Source: Schizochytrium sp. TIO01
Lineage: Eukaryota > Sar > Bigyra > Thraustochytrida > Thraustochytriidae
Assembly (NCBI GenBank): GCA_004764695.1
Contig: SMSO01000035.1
Span: 184,001 to 248,000 of the forward strand
Length of the DNA stretch: 64,000 nucleotides
Direction of reading: 5' to 3'
Shown: positions 50,874 through 63,200 of the stretch, piece by piece
How positions within the stretch are numbered: position 1 is the stretch's first letter
Layout: every line of letters starts with the position of its first letter
Program-made: the position numbers and the translations under genes
Notes under the pieces: model-generated
Seen by the model: only the letters and a program-made list of their open reading frames with translations
The model's database searches: none
What the model was told of the DNA's origin: nothing

Positions 50874-53784
50874 CGCTTCTCTGTAATATACATTCTGTGG
50901 AGAAAAGGGTGTGCGAAAAGACAGCCGATCAGTGGCATCGAAAGAGGTGGAAGGATGGAGATATCAGATTGCACAGTCTCGGAATGAACGAATGACTTAT
51001 TGAACGAATGATTGCATGAACAAATGTATGTCTGTATGGATGGATGAATGAATGAATGAATGAACGAATGCGTGAGTGAATACTTTTTTCCGTCGCTTCC
51101 TTGACGCGACCCCTTCGTCGCAATCTGCGCTTAGTATTGACCTATTGCTCCTGCGACACGTAGGGACAAGTACGAGACGCACGATGATCTAGCGAGCCTC
51201 GGGCTCCAAGCTTCGCAGGTCCCGACCTCTGTGGACGAGCGAACTTTGGTCAGGCTCGGCCTGCTATTTTCATGTCAATATAATTAATGCCGAGCTGGGC
51301 ACCATCATGTGAAGTGGCCGTTAATAAATAAGGTTAGTTCGCCGCCGCCATTGTGGCTGGAGTTAATTACACATTCAGGCCAAGCTAAGCCGTAGAGGTT
51401 CGAGCTTCATCGGAGCAAAACAGCTGTGATGAGGAGCCAACTAGCTGCTTCTTGACTGGCGGACAGACTACAAACTAATTTGCCCATAAATGAATAGCCA
51501 GCCATTGTTAATGACGTGAATGTCGCTGGAGAGATGGGTTCATGCCATGTCTTGCGAGCATCTGCAAAAATTAGGCTTGGTCACGTCGATACAGAAGAAT
51601 TTGGGCAGCTTCGAGCACAAGGTTTGGAGGACACAGTCGTTTATTAAAAACAATAAATAAGAATCGAAATCGAAATTGAAATCTAAATCTAAATCTAAAT
51701 CGATTAACCAAACTAATGTAAAACTGCTGTTGATTAAAGAAGAATCAAGCTCAGAATCAACCCTAACTTTTTTGAAGCTTGAACTTGTGACAAAGAAAAG
51801 GAGACCCGGAAGTTCGTGATCTTGAGCAGGTCTGTTTTGTGGAAAGAGGAAGGGCTACACTTTTTTGTTTTTTGGTTTTATTGTTTTTTGTTTCCTTTTG
51901 ATTTTCACTTTCTTCCTTCCTTTCCTCTTTCTCAGCGGAAACTTTTGTGCTTCACTCGAGTTGGTTGCGCGAGGTTGTCGACAAAGGGGCACTATTGAGT
52001 TTCACTCTTCAGACGTCATTCGTTCCACGTTTGCAGTGACTACTCCACTGCTATTAGTGCTTAGGAGAACAGTCTTTCTTTCTCTCTTCAAAACTAAACA
52101 AGGCATTCGCCTTACAAAATGGAGGAGAAGCTTTTATTTTTATTCGTGAAAAAATAACAATAACAGAAAAGGAAAAGAACTTTATGTATTGCAATAAATA
52201 TGATGACACTTGTTAAGAATAGCTAGTCTGTTTTACATACTATTTTTAAAATTAATAAAATATAAAACTTTAATTCAAGTAGAAAAAGCATTAAAATATT
52301 AATAATAGGAGTAATAATAATTATGATAAAATTCGAAGTTTTAGTTTGTTCCTGGCTAGTTTCCCTGTTGAGCCAGGCTTAGCTTCTTTGCCTTTGTTTG
52401 CATTGTTTTGACTTTTGTTTCGCCTTGTTTTGCCTTTTGTTTCGCCTTGTTTTGCATTATTCTGCTCCATCACCTCAAAACCAGGACTTTTGCATTGTAT
52501 GTATCGTCATTCGTTCGAACGGCAATCGAATTGCAATGCGATCCGTCGCTAATAATCCTCAGATGGGCCCAAGGATTCCAGCTGCGCTGGAGTCAGCACT
52601 GTCAACGACCAACTGGAGCACTCAACTCATGGGGATATGTAGATCCGTACGTGAATGTGTGTCAGATGGCTGTCTTTTGAGAAGAAGTGAAGTGGTCGTC
52701 GACCTTGTCAACGATGATGGTCCTGCTTTTGGCATCGTGAGAGACCTCGTGAGTTCTACTGGTCTCTCCAGCAGCTAATTGGCAGAATCAGCAGCGCCAC
52801 TAATTCTTCGCTCGAAGTCCTGAATCACAGCAAATCTAGCTACTAGTAGGCACCAGGTCTGATTCTGCCAGCGCGATTCATTCGCTGCCTTCGGTGTTTA
52901 GGGCGAGCACGCTGCCCACGAGGTCTAAGCAAGCAAGCTACAGTTGCTCTGATGCACGAAGAGGAATCCACCTTCAAGGTGGCTGGACAAGCTTTCCAAC
53001 GGTTTCGGAGCTGCCACGGCACTCGCTGATCATCGGTCGTTCTCAGGTGGCGCATAGGTCTGAGTTTGTACATTCCTAGGTACCCAATCGTGATGATGAT
53101 GTACAAGGACCAGTTCACACCAATTCCTGCCCCTCGTTCAAGACGTGAGCACCGCCATCCATCCAGTGCGAGCTCGTTCCTTCATCTTCTGCTCAACTGC
53201 TCGCTGGCACTCTCGCGCTGCTGGCTGCCTGCCTGGGAAGTCCACGCGAGGTCCATCTCGGCGAGCGAGCTACCGACGCAAAGGTCGAACCTGTTCACCT
53301 CCTCCTGCCAACTCATCGCTTGCTAGCTCGTTTGGGCTCTTTGTCGCTGCCGCTTCCTTCCACAGGCATATTCCTCAAGCAAGACCCAGGCGCCTCAGCT
53401 CTTCTTCCTCCACCCAGGCCAAGTCGCCGCCTCGCGATGTTTCCAGCTCTCGCGAGCCGTCACAAGTTCTCAGCGCAGTGCTTGCGTGGTCTGTCTCCAA
53501 CTCCGGCAAAACGATGCTGCCGACCAACGAAGAGATAGATGGATCGATGGATCGATGGATCGAGAGCTGTCTACTATCTATCTGTACGTTGAAGAGTATG
53601 CGACCCTATATAATCGATCAATCAATCGATCCACGGTCAACAGTCAAAGCGCTCTGAGGGTGAGTGAGCGAGTGAGCGAGCGAGCGACAGAGCCAGTTAC
53701 GGGCGAGGTCCAGCTGGAGCTGATGCATTTTGCAGGCAGCGTGCTTGTGTCTTCCACCACCACCACCGCCGCGCGCGCGGGAAC
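50874..53784. other. Gene-desert segment without recognisable genes
   Basis: This holds GAAT-type runs at about 51,036-51,066 and AAATCT runs near 51,665-51,700. A 22-bp direct duplication (CTTTTGTTTCGCCTTGTTTT...) lies near 52,412-52,455. Frames around 52,400-53,660 are moderately GC-rich but match nothing I know. No gene is called. Confidence 0.45.
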
Positions 53785-53848
53785 TGACTGAGTGAGTGAG
53801 TGAGTGAGTTAGCAAATGAGCAAATGAGCAAATGAGCAAATGAGCGAG
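53785..53848. repeat. (TGAG)n plus (GCAAATGA)n tandem repeats
   Basis: Five TGAG units pass into about four copies of an 8-bp unit AGCAAATG. A near-palindrome GAGCAGCTGAGCTGCTC follows at about 53,846-53,862. Confidence 0.85.
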
Positions 53849-54067
53849 CAGCTGAGCTGCTCAGCCGGGTCAAGCTGGCAAGGCAGCCAGCCCCGAGACG
53901 GTGGTGACGTTCATGCAGAAGAGGACTTCGGGCCGAACTCGGGACTAGCAGGGCCCTCGCGGCTGGCCGGCCAGCCTGAGTTTAGGGCAGGTTTGAGTGC
54001 TTTCGTGACACGAGTTGCGCATCATCTCGCGCAGAGGAGTCACACCGCTGATCCCAGAATTTATAAT

Positions 54068-54089
54068 AATAATAATAATTATTATTATT
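54068..54089. repeat. AT-rich perfect palindrome
   Basis: The 11-bp arms of AAT/ATT repeats are exactly complementary with no spacer, so the stretch could extrude a hairpin or cruciform. Confidence 0.85.
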
Positions 54090-54680
54090 GTTAAAGTAAA
54101 TAATTAAAATGTTATTTTTAATTGTTTATTAAAAACAAACAACATGAAAGCAACAGCAAAGCAGAAGAACAGAGTTATCAAACGGAAGTTACAGGAAGCT
54201 CTTTCGAAAGTGTTTACATATCATATTTATCTCGTTCTATTTTGTAAGATGGATAGATAAATGAAATGTATATCTCTATTCATTTACAAATAATGAATGA
54301 TAAACAATAAACAATAAAAACCTTCACCTTCACCTTCACAGACTTTGTCACTCCATTTCTTTGCCATGAACTGAGTGATTCTCTGTGCTACACCAATTCG
54401 CGCGTTCGAAGTTGTGAAAGATCCTCCTGCACGAAGCTTGTCACGGTCAGGCTTTGTCTGAGACTGACAAAAAGCTTGTTTTCCTCGACGAGCTGTGCCC
54501 CGAGTTCAGATCAAAGCTTTGGGCGGCCTCAGTTCGATGTATGTTTCCCGCGACTTTAATAATTCTTCTCTTCTTCTTCTTTTTGTGCGTGTGTTTTCAA
54601 GTTACGTTTATGTATTGGTAGAAAGCTTGAATAAAAAGAAAAGAAAAGAAAAGAAAAAAAACCACTAAAATAAAAGAATG

Positions 54681-54682
54681 GA

Positions 54683-54730
<48 letters not shown>
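54681..54730. repeat. (GAAA)12 tetranucleotide array
   Basis: Uninterrupted GAAA units followed by further purine-rich DNA (GAGAGAGAAAGAG) near 54,781. Confidence 0.95.
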
Positions 54731-55564
54731 CATGTCCGTCGTAAGCTGACGCAAATTTATATAAATTACAATGAGCGAAAGAGAGAGAGAAAGAGAAATG
54801 AAAAGAAAAAAATAGAACTACTGCTGCCTCATTAATGGAAATGAGAATCAAAATCGAAGCGAATTTTCAGGTTTCTTCTCGCGAGTCGAGCAACCGCAGA
54901 ACGTACGAGCTGCGCGTTGTACTGCTCAGATGGATGAGCCCGGCGACGTTGCGAATGATCAAAGACTCGCACAGACATCGTCGTTTGACGTGGATTGCTT
55001 TATTTGCCTCATGTCTGCTGCGTCTCGTGGTGCGTCGCTAGCCACACCTCGAAATGCCTTCGACAGATTCACCATAAATGATATGAAAAGGGTGTGTTCC
55101 AAACAATAAATAACTCGTGCAAGTCGTTCGGAACGTGTGCTTCGAGACCTCTTATATGAATTCGCTTGATTCATATTTCAATTACTCAATTAATCCATCC
55201 ATATGTACATACAAACCAAGCGCTTGATTCCCAAACCTTTTGACTTGATGCTTTTGCGTGATTTTAGATTATAGAAACAACCTATCGCAGCCGCTGATGA
55301 TGGAGCCAAGAATCTGATTTCTAACACGCTGCTGTGGCCTCTTATTATTCGTAATCAATCACTTGAAAGAAGGAAAGTTAAACTTTCTGTGGAGACTTCT
55401 TTCGTAAACGTGAGAATTACGTGAGCCCGAGAATTCATGCCTCGCGACCCGAATTACGGATGGTAACATGCAAACTGCAATGCGCTCTTTTCAGGAGGCA
55501 AGAATCAAGCGACGCACACATGAACAAAAAACAAAGAATCAACCAACCAACCAAACAAATAACA

Positions 55565-55699
55565 ACAAACAAACAAACAAACAAACAAACAAACAAACAA
55601 ACAAACAAACAAACAAACAAACAAACAAACAAACAAACAAACAAACAAACAAACAAACAAACAAATGAATGAATGAATGAATGAATGAAGGAATGAATG
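55565..55699. repeat. (CAAA)25 followed by (TGAA)n compound array
   Basis: About 25 CAAA units run to about 55,665, then eight or so TGAA units. This is one of the longest arrays in the window. Reading frames over it (Lys-Gln-Thr-Asn or Phe-Val-Cys-Leu repeats) are artefacts. Confidence 0.95.
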
Positions 55700-57140
55700 C
55701 ATCTTCAAGTTTATCAGCCAGCCACACAACATCAGCAGCAGAACATCCCTCAGATTCTCATGCATGCCAAGATTTACAAAGTAGATGTGTGCGATTGTGT
55801 GTGCTGCTGCGTCTCAATCGATCTCCACATCGCATCCACCGCCAAGCCAGAACGAAGAAGAACTTGCTTGACCTCGAGCTTGAAGGATCGGCAAAAGTAG
55901 TAAAAGTAGTCTTTGCATTTTACAAGTTCAACCCGTGTCGATTCCAGACCTCCCTATCTCGCTTGCCAATTCCTTCGAGACGATGTTCACAAACCAAGAA
56001 ACCTACGCACGATGAAGGCAAGAGCTGAGCTGTTCCACCTCGAGCGGGATTAGCTCCACCGCGACCCGGCTCCAGTCGGAAGGGCACAGGGTGTGCACTG
56101 ACGGGTCTTTACATTCGCTTAGCCATCTCGAAAGCCTCAGTTCAGGTCGTCGCTGCCGATCCCTCCATCCCTCGCTCGAGGTCTCCCAGAGAGACTCCAC
56201 GCCCGCCAACCAGAGCAGTCCTCGCCAGCCAAGCGCCTTCGACCCTCTCAGAGATGGGCGGCACTGCATTCATTCGGACTGATTGGTTCATGTGCAGAAG
56301 AACTCCTCCATCGTTGTCATCATCAACAGCAGCAGCGACAGCGACAGCGGCATCGACAACGGCAACAAACAGCAAGACGGCAGCATGGGTGTATGTATGG
56401 AAGGAAACCTCTCTGATGAGTTGTTGCAGAATACAATCCAGCCCGGTGCCACAGAGCCGTCGCGCGCGGCACATGCAAACGAGCTCAAGGTGGGTGTCGG
56501 CTGCGAGATTGCATCGATTCTGTCACCCAGATCGCGGAGCATCGAATTTGCAAACCTCAGGTCGAAAGATCGCTCAGAGAGTGCGTCAATGAATGAGTGA
56601 GTCAATGAATGGATGAATGAATCTATCAATAAATCAATGAATCAATGAATCAATGAATGAATGAGTGAATGAGTGAAAGGGTGTGCGACAGAATAGATCG
56701 TGGAACAGTCTTTTCTCTTTTCAGGGAGCCGAGGCCAGCCAGGTAGGGCTGTCTACCGCAAACGATACACACAGTTGTCATCGCGTGCGTGCGGGGGGTG
56801 TGCGACGATGATGATGCTGATCGTTTTTATGATCGGCAAAGCCTTCGTTCGCGACTCAGATAAAGGCGCCGCGGTGGCGCGAGAAAGGCGAAACAAGCTA
56901 GCTGGCGAGAAGCGATTCATAAAGCGGCTCACTGGAAGCGAAGATGTAAACTTCCTCGATCACGTGAAACTCGTGAAACTCGTGGAAAACCACGAAGAGC
57001 GCAATCAAATCAAATGCATGTATAGATGCCGCTTTATGTCTGCTTCGGAGGCTCCTTAGCGATCCAGAGCTTAGTTAAGTATCAACTGACCCGGAAGTAG
57101 CATTAGGTACTTCGGTAGGATACCAGTAGGATAGTTATGG
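55700..57140. other. Gene-desert segment, locally GC-rich
   Basis: The part at about 56,030-56,270 and around 56,450 is GC-richer than its surroundings but shows no RNA or protein gene I can name. GAAT/AATG runs lie at about 56,586-56,680. Confidence 0.4.
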
Positions 57141-57252
57141 ATTTGTTTATCTATTTATTTATCTATTTGTCATTTGTAATATAAATAAATAAATAATTAA
57201 ATAAATAAATAATTAAATACATAAATAATTAAATACATAAATACATAAATAG
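57141..57252. repeat. AT-rich inverted repeat of (TTTA)n and (TAAA)n
   Basis: TTTATCTATTTATTTATC on the left faces a long run of AAATAAATAAATAATTAAAT units on the right across a short GTCATTTGTAAT spacer. The two arms are largely complementary. Confidence 0.75.
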
Positions 57253-57656
57253 ATTAGCCAAAAGTAAGAATGTTTCGAAATGCTGGGTAGCAAGATCTTT
57301 GGCATCGAAACTCAGTCAAATCAAGCGTTCCAGACAATGCATAGATATATGCAGCTCCTTCAACTTGAGGCCTTCTTCTCCATCATGTTCTTCTTCTGAA
57401 CTCGCCCTTCCTCGTCTCATCTCTGTTCGCTTCTACAAAGTTTATTTATTTATATTTCGATTCATTCCTGTGCCAGAAGGAAAGAAAGAGAGAAAGAGAG
57501 AGAAAGAAAGAAGGAAAGAAAGAAAGAGCGTGAGATGGCGCCTTTTGTTTCGCAGCAAGCGAAAGTGTTCCTTCTTCTTCTTTGCTGATTTCTGAGAGGC
57601 CCTCTGTTCAACCAGCAAAGGCCCAGAAAGACAGACAACCAGCTACGTGTGCGACG

Positions 57657-57660
<4 letters not shown>

Positions 57661-57689
<29 letters not shown>
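57661..57689. repeat. (GA)n dinucleotide array
   Basis: About fourteen GA units within a longer purine-rich region. A degenerate GAAA tract lies upstream at 57,479-57,530. Confidence 0.9.
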
Positions 57690-57690
<1 letters not shown>

Positions 57691-58309
57691 CAGAGAGAGA
57701 TTGAGGTTCCCAGCTCGATCTGTAGCGGGCAGGTCGTTTCCGGGCGGGTCCTTTCTTCTCCCTGCTTTTGTAAACATGCAGCTTTTGGCGAGTTGAGCAA
57801 GTTTTTTGTTACAATTATTATTTGGAATCATGGGTTTGCAGAGAAGAAATGAAAGTTGGAATCGTCGATTTTTTTATTTTTTTAAAATTAAAAACTAAAC
57901 ATGATCGATTTTGATTGCCGTCGTTGAAGAAAACAATAGTAATGACCTACCTACCCGAAAGGGTGATCGATGAGTTCCAACTGTTTTCCATAAGGAAAGA
58001 AGCTAAGATAAGCTACGCTAAGCTAGTCAAACAAAAATAAAAATGATAGAGTCATGTTTCTCAAAAGATCCTTCTTTGTGCTAACATATCTAAGCTTTTC
58101 GTTTTCTTTTTCTTTTAAAACTACGTTTCACTCGACTACTACCAGCCACGGTAGAAAGGGCGCTAGAAAGAGAAACTAAAAACTATTACAGAACGATCTT
58201 TCGATTGTATTTAGTTTTTGGGATGACGACGGATTTACACGCTGCTAGAGGCAGATAGGCAGGTGCTAGTATGCGAAGCGGACTCTTTGTTACTCATCTT
58301 ATCTTACTA

Positions 58310-58392
58310 CCGAGACAGCCGTGTCTCGGGAGCTCGATCTGCTCTGCTGGATCGACTCTGATGAATGTCTTTGTGTAGAAAGCTACACAAAG
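58310..58392. other. Cluster of hairpins, possible structured RNA or palindromic element
   Basis: CCGAGACA (58,310-58,317) pairs perfectly with TGTCTCGG (58,322-58,329) across a GCCG loop. CTTTGTGTAG (58,369-58,378) pairs perfectly with CTACACAAAG (58,383-58,392) across AAAG. A weaker CGATC/GATCG pair lies between them. No protein or known RNA family is recognised. Confidence 0.5.
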
Positions 58393-59044
58393 CTCCAAGT
58401 ATCTTCTTCCCGCCCAGGAAAATCTACGACTCGGACTGAAGAATACTCCAGGCACGAGGTCCTCCCCGCCTGCGAAAGCGAAATGTACGAACAAACGCAG
58501 CTTCTACGCACGTGCACATTGCGGATGGTGCCGTTCTAATCCGGCAAAGCCTTGCGGCGCTGTCTATCTACGTGTGCAGCAAACAAGACTTTAAGGCCAG
58601 TCAGTTCGTCTTTGAAAACGCCACCATACGATCGTCTTCGATTAGGAGTGAATTCACCAGCCGACTATTTCGCACATATTTCATGCGTACGTAGTTTGGC
58701 GAAGCTATCTCCAAAAATCAGATACACAGTAGTGCTGCGAACGAGGCGAAGCTTCGATCTTGGGCAGAAGCCACCCGAAAGGGGCGCGGATATGGGAGAA
58801 TCGCGTTGTGCCGTACGGATTCTTCGCTTAAGATGCCGACTGACGAAGGAGGGATGGAACTTGGTGCCGTTAGTTTGGTCTGTCTGGCGAGTTTTGTTAT
58901 TTTAGACAAATTTTTATAAATTCGACTCCATGGCGTAGATCCTTTTATTCATGAAAGGCGTTTTTGTACGCCCAGACTATTGAAAGACCCGGGCGCTTGC
59001 ACGGGCTCTTCAGCTGCAACACGCGTTACGAAGAGTAACAATCG

Positions 59045-59099
59045 CATTCATTCATTCATTCATTCATTCATTCATTCATTCATTCATTCATTCATTCAT
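59045..59099. repeat. (ATTC)n tetranucleotide array
   Basis: About fourteen uninterrupted ATTC units. A short AATC run follows. Confidence 0.95.
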
Positions 59100-60185
59100 G
59101 TTTAATCAACAATCAATCAATCAATAGCAACGATGCGAACAACTTCGTGTTAGAGTCCGCAATCTGCTAATAAGAGAACGAAGGAGTACACACACAATCC
59201 AATTAGCTATGCAGTAGTGGTTCAAGACACATGAAACCAGGCCAAGCTTTCGAGATTGTCTCTGCTCTACATCGCGTCTTACGCAGATCTTATTCCGAGT
59301 CTCTTTGGCAGTCAGTTTTCAGCCTTCTTGGTCGGTTCGCGCCTTTCGTCGTGAATCGATTAGCGGAGTGCGTATCCTGCCAGCTTGCGGCCCAAAGAGT
59401 CGCGGTGCTGGATGGCGCCGTGCTGCATTTCAAGCTAGCTAGCTCAAGGCGATAGGATAGATATTCCAAGCTCCGCATTCACGATATTTCACGATATTTC
59501 TTCGAGCGGGAAAGTGAGTTAATGAGTAGTAACAGTAGCAGTCAGTGCCTAAGTCGCACCACATTTCTTTTTCCACCCCGTAATATGATACGATACGCTT
59601 ATTAGGTACCTACGATGTTTCACGTTCAAGTCTCAAGTCATTCTTTTCCTTTTCGTGCGTAGTACTCACTCAATCACTCAATCACTCTTCTTCTTCGCCG
59701 AAAACACATTCTTTCTTCGTGTTGTTCTCGATCGCTGCAGTCCTAGCTGTGACTTATGCTCTGCTAGGCGGAGCTTTTTCTTTCTTTTGTTGACTATTTA
59801 TTTATTCACTTCAATCAATGAATCTGCTCATTTTATTTTAGTATGTTTCTTTTGTTTTTCCGCTAGTTCGAGTTTCGGCCTTATGAACAGAAAAAGTCCG
59901 GGCCTTTTTGTGAAAACGATGCGAACTGTGACACTCAGGTCCTAAACCCGCCTCTCTCTCTCAGGTCGTCCCGCGAGTGCTTGCTTTCTTCTCTCGGACA
60001 GCCCGATTGCGGAGAATTTCGCCACGCGTGAGTGAAAGATCCCTTCGTCTGAAAAACTCTAGATACTGCGCTGCGTCGCTGATGGGTCGCCACGCATCCT
60101 TTGTAGTATTGAGGCGGCTGGAAAAGAGAATACCTACCTACGTACAACTGCTCATCTTATAATAAATTTCTAATTTTAAAAATAG

Positions 60186-60209
60186 AAAAAAAAAAAAAAA
60201 AAAAAAAAA
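60186..60209. repeat. Poly(A)24 tract
   Basis: Twenty-four A residues on the plus strand. I see no retroposed gene body or target-site duplication beside it. Confidence 0.95.
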
Positions 60210-63200
60210 GAGGGAAGAAGTACCCAGTGCCTAATCGGGCAGTAGTTACTGCTAGCTAGTTACAACAGATGGAGACGTTTAGCCTGTTCTATCTTTCTTT
60301 CTGTTAAAAACAAATTAGGAAAACAAAAAACTTATAAGTAATAACATGAGAGTGGAGCAGAAAGAGTTTCTTTTGTAGATATAAGGTTTGAATTGAACTA
60401 TATCTGTAATCTCTCGGCTAGCGCAAAAGAAGCCGCCTATGGAAGTTGGAAATATGCATTTTTCTATTCATTCCTTGAAAGAGCAATAGCGCCTCTAATT
60501 TGATTGTTATAAAAAAGCAAGAATAGAAATCGTAACGAGCCGGGAGTAGACATCCTTTTGTAACTTGGATGTCAGCCGACCAATGTGCTGTAGAGAGCTT
60601 TCACAGTTCGCTTCTTCGCTAAAAATCTGTGCTTTTCGTAAGACTTTGCGGGCTGGTCTTCTTCTTCGATCTTGATATTTACACGCATCCGTTCTGCTCA
60701 TAGAATGGTGCTGCCGAAGGCACGAGTTTGGAAGCCACAATAATAAGTTGAACGCAGATGACGCATTTATTCGTTCATTCACGTAATCATCTGCTGTTTC
60801 GAATAGTTAAACAACTTTGGTTTTTGTCTGTGATAAGCAGTAACAAGAGATTCTGCTTTCGTTAGCAAATCACTCCATGCAAATGATTGACGATGCCTAA
60901 GAAGTATGTAGCCAAAGCTAGGCAGAACTTCCTCAATAACTAAAAAATGCAGTGCTGGATAATCAGCTATCATCGCACAATGTTGATATCGTGATCGAAC
61001 GAGAATGTGACTCAAAGAGCTTACGACGACACATTATTTCCACTTTGATTTCGCCAGGTTTCTAGATTGTCAAACACCCCAAAGCAAAACAACAGCATGG
61101 AGAAGATACCCCCAAAGGATCGGTGGATCGCTTCTGCTCCAATCGTAAGCAGCACCTTTATCTAAACATTATACTATCCTGATTCGTACTGCGCTTTGAA
61201 CTTGAAATCCTCCTCAAACCTAACAGATTCTTTATTTTCAGTTTTTACTATTTGTAAATAATTTTTAGAAATCAGAGTATATCATTTCAGCGTTTTGCAA
61301 ACTAACTCAAAAGCATTTTTCTTTATCTACTCTGTTTTTGTTTTTGTTTTTTGTTTTTTCAATTCTAGGAACCTCTCCCAAACAAACTAAGTGTGATTCC
61401 GTCACGCGCTATTTGGTCTTTTCAATTTGCTTCCACCTCACATTCCCTCTGTCGTTCCCTCTCTCTAACGCGGTCCCCAGTGGAGCTCCTCTCTCTCACT
61501 CCCCAGTGCAGATGAGAGGAGAAACTGTTTCTTCCAATTACTCCTCCACCGAACCATTCCGGGTTGCGCGCACTTTCCCTCACATCAGTTTCCAGACAGC
61601 TGGACTGCACGCGCCCCGTGTGTTCCCTCAGAGCCGTCCAAACCCTCTCTCTAAAGTGTGAGTAGATCCCCAGAACCGTCTCTATCTTTTCTTATCTTTC
61701 GTCCACGCGTTAATACAAGACTCCATATTATCCATGTGTTGCAATCTGGCTGATCCGTGGGGTCGCGTAATTCGAGGTCTGCCAGCTACGAAAAAAAGAC
61801 GTTTCCAGGAGAGCCGTCGCAAGCTGGTGCAGCGATCGCATGGTCTCTTAGCGAAAAGTATAGAACGAGCTTAAGAACGGGAGAGCACGGAGAGTACTGC
61901 TAGTAGCCTCCCAGCTACCTGGAAAGCTAGGATCCGGCACCCGCTGGTTTCCCCTCGAGGCAGGCCTCTCTCTCTCCTCTATAACCCATGCCGCGAGAGG
62001 AGGGACCAGAACCGCGTTGTTCTTGCGAACTTACCAGCGAAGCCAGATCGAGCTCGATCTCAAATCGGGCCCGTTCTCGAAGCGTTTCGCTTCGCCAGCG
62101 CAGCGCCCAAGCCACAGAAAGACACACCCTGCAGCGCGATCAACAGCTGTTTCTGTGCCTTTGACTGACTCACTGACAGACCATATACGCCTCCTACTAC
62201 GTAGATAGGTAGGCAGGCTCTTAGGTCGCCTAAGGTACTGCTACTGCGTACAGACAGAGCAGAGAGCGAGGCGCAGCGCTCGGTGCGCCGCTAGGGTGCT
62301 GATTAGCGGTAACAGTAGCCGGGCCGGGATCAGCGGGAGCTGTACTTGTTCTAAGTAAGTGCTTACTTGAAGAAGAACGGTGTTGTAACTAAGTCGGTAA
62401 GAAACATAGGTAGGGAATATACTAAGGGTTTGATTAGGATCAATAATGACTGAGTGATTGATTGATGTATTGATTGATGTACTGTTGTTGAGAGATCGTT
62501 CGCTGCTTGGGAGGGAGGCGGGCTCAGAAGAGACTTGGGAGGGAGGCCTGCCTACGTATCGTTCGAGGAGGGGGAGGAGGTGGTTTTGGATTGGATTCCC
62601 GTGTGGCTTTATAGAGCTCGAAGAAGCGGAGGCCTTTCCTGCCGCTGTTCCCGTCTTTAGCTATTGTGCCTCGCAAAAGGACCGTAATACCGCTTTCGTT
62701 AGAAAGAAGGCCCTCTCGTGTTCTGTAAGCCGCGGTTTTTGTAAGAAGCGGTTGGAAGATTGGGGTTTTGTACCTTTTCCACCTTTTCGTTACCTTCCCA
62801 TTATGACTATTTTTAATTTTATTTTAATGCTAAGTAAAAGAAATACAATTAAAAGAGAGTACGACTAAATAATTATTATCGCCTTCACTTTCGCTTTCAT
62901 TTTCGTTTGCTTCGGTAGGGCGCTGGTAGCTGGTGCTAAGGAGAGACAGGAGTAAGAAGCTTTTCAAAGATTACCTTTGGGCCGAAAAGGAGACAGAGAA
63001 GCAGGGAGCCTCTAAGGGCAACTTAGACAGACGCTAAGAGTAAGCCACTCATCGCTCCTGCTCCTGAGGAGAGGCGGAAACAGGAACACTGAGGAATTGG
63101 TTGTTCTTTTGTTGATCTCCTTTGAAAGAAGGAAACTTGAAGAAAGCAAGAAAGAAAGAAGAAAGAAGAAAGAAATTATTAAGAAAGAAAGAAAAATAAA

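Noticed and set aside
50652-50987. Frame encoding a Met-Tyr-Val-Cys repeat
   Set aside because: It is the translation of the GTAT array with no conserved flanks.
52398-53657. Several overlapping frames of 90-170 codons
   Set aside because: They overlap in different frames, lack motifs, and no splice model improved them.
55421-55765. Frames encoding Lys-Gln-Thr-Asn or Phe-Val-Cys-Leu repeats
   Set aside because: Produced by the CAAA array.
58355-58445. Possible C/D-box snoRNA (CTGATGA ... CTGA)
   Set aside because: The C box deviates at its first base and there is no terminal stem around the boxes.
61097-61515. Possible two-exon gene (61,097-61,144 joined to 61,369-61,515)
   Set aside because: GTAAGC donor, T-rich tract and TAG acceptor join in phase into 64 codons, but there is no similarity and the composition is low-complexity Ser/Leu. 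Kept only as a note.
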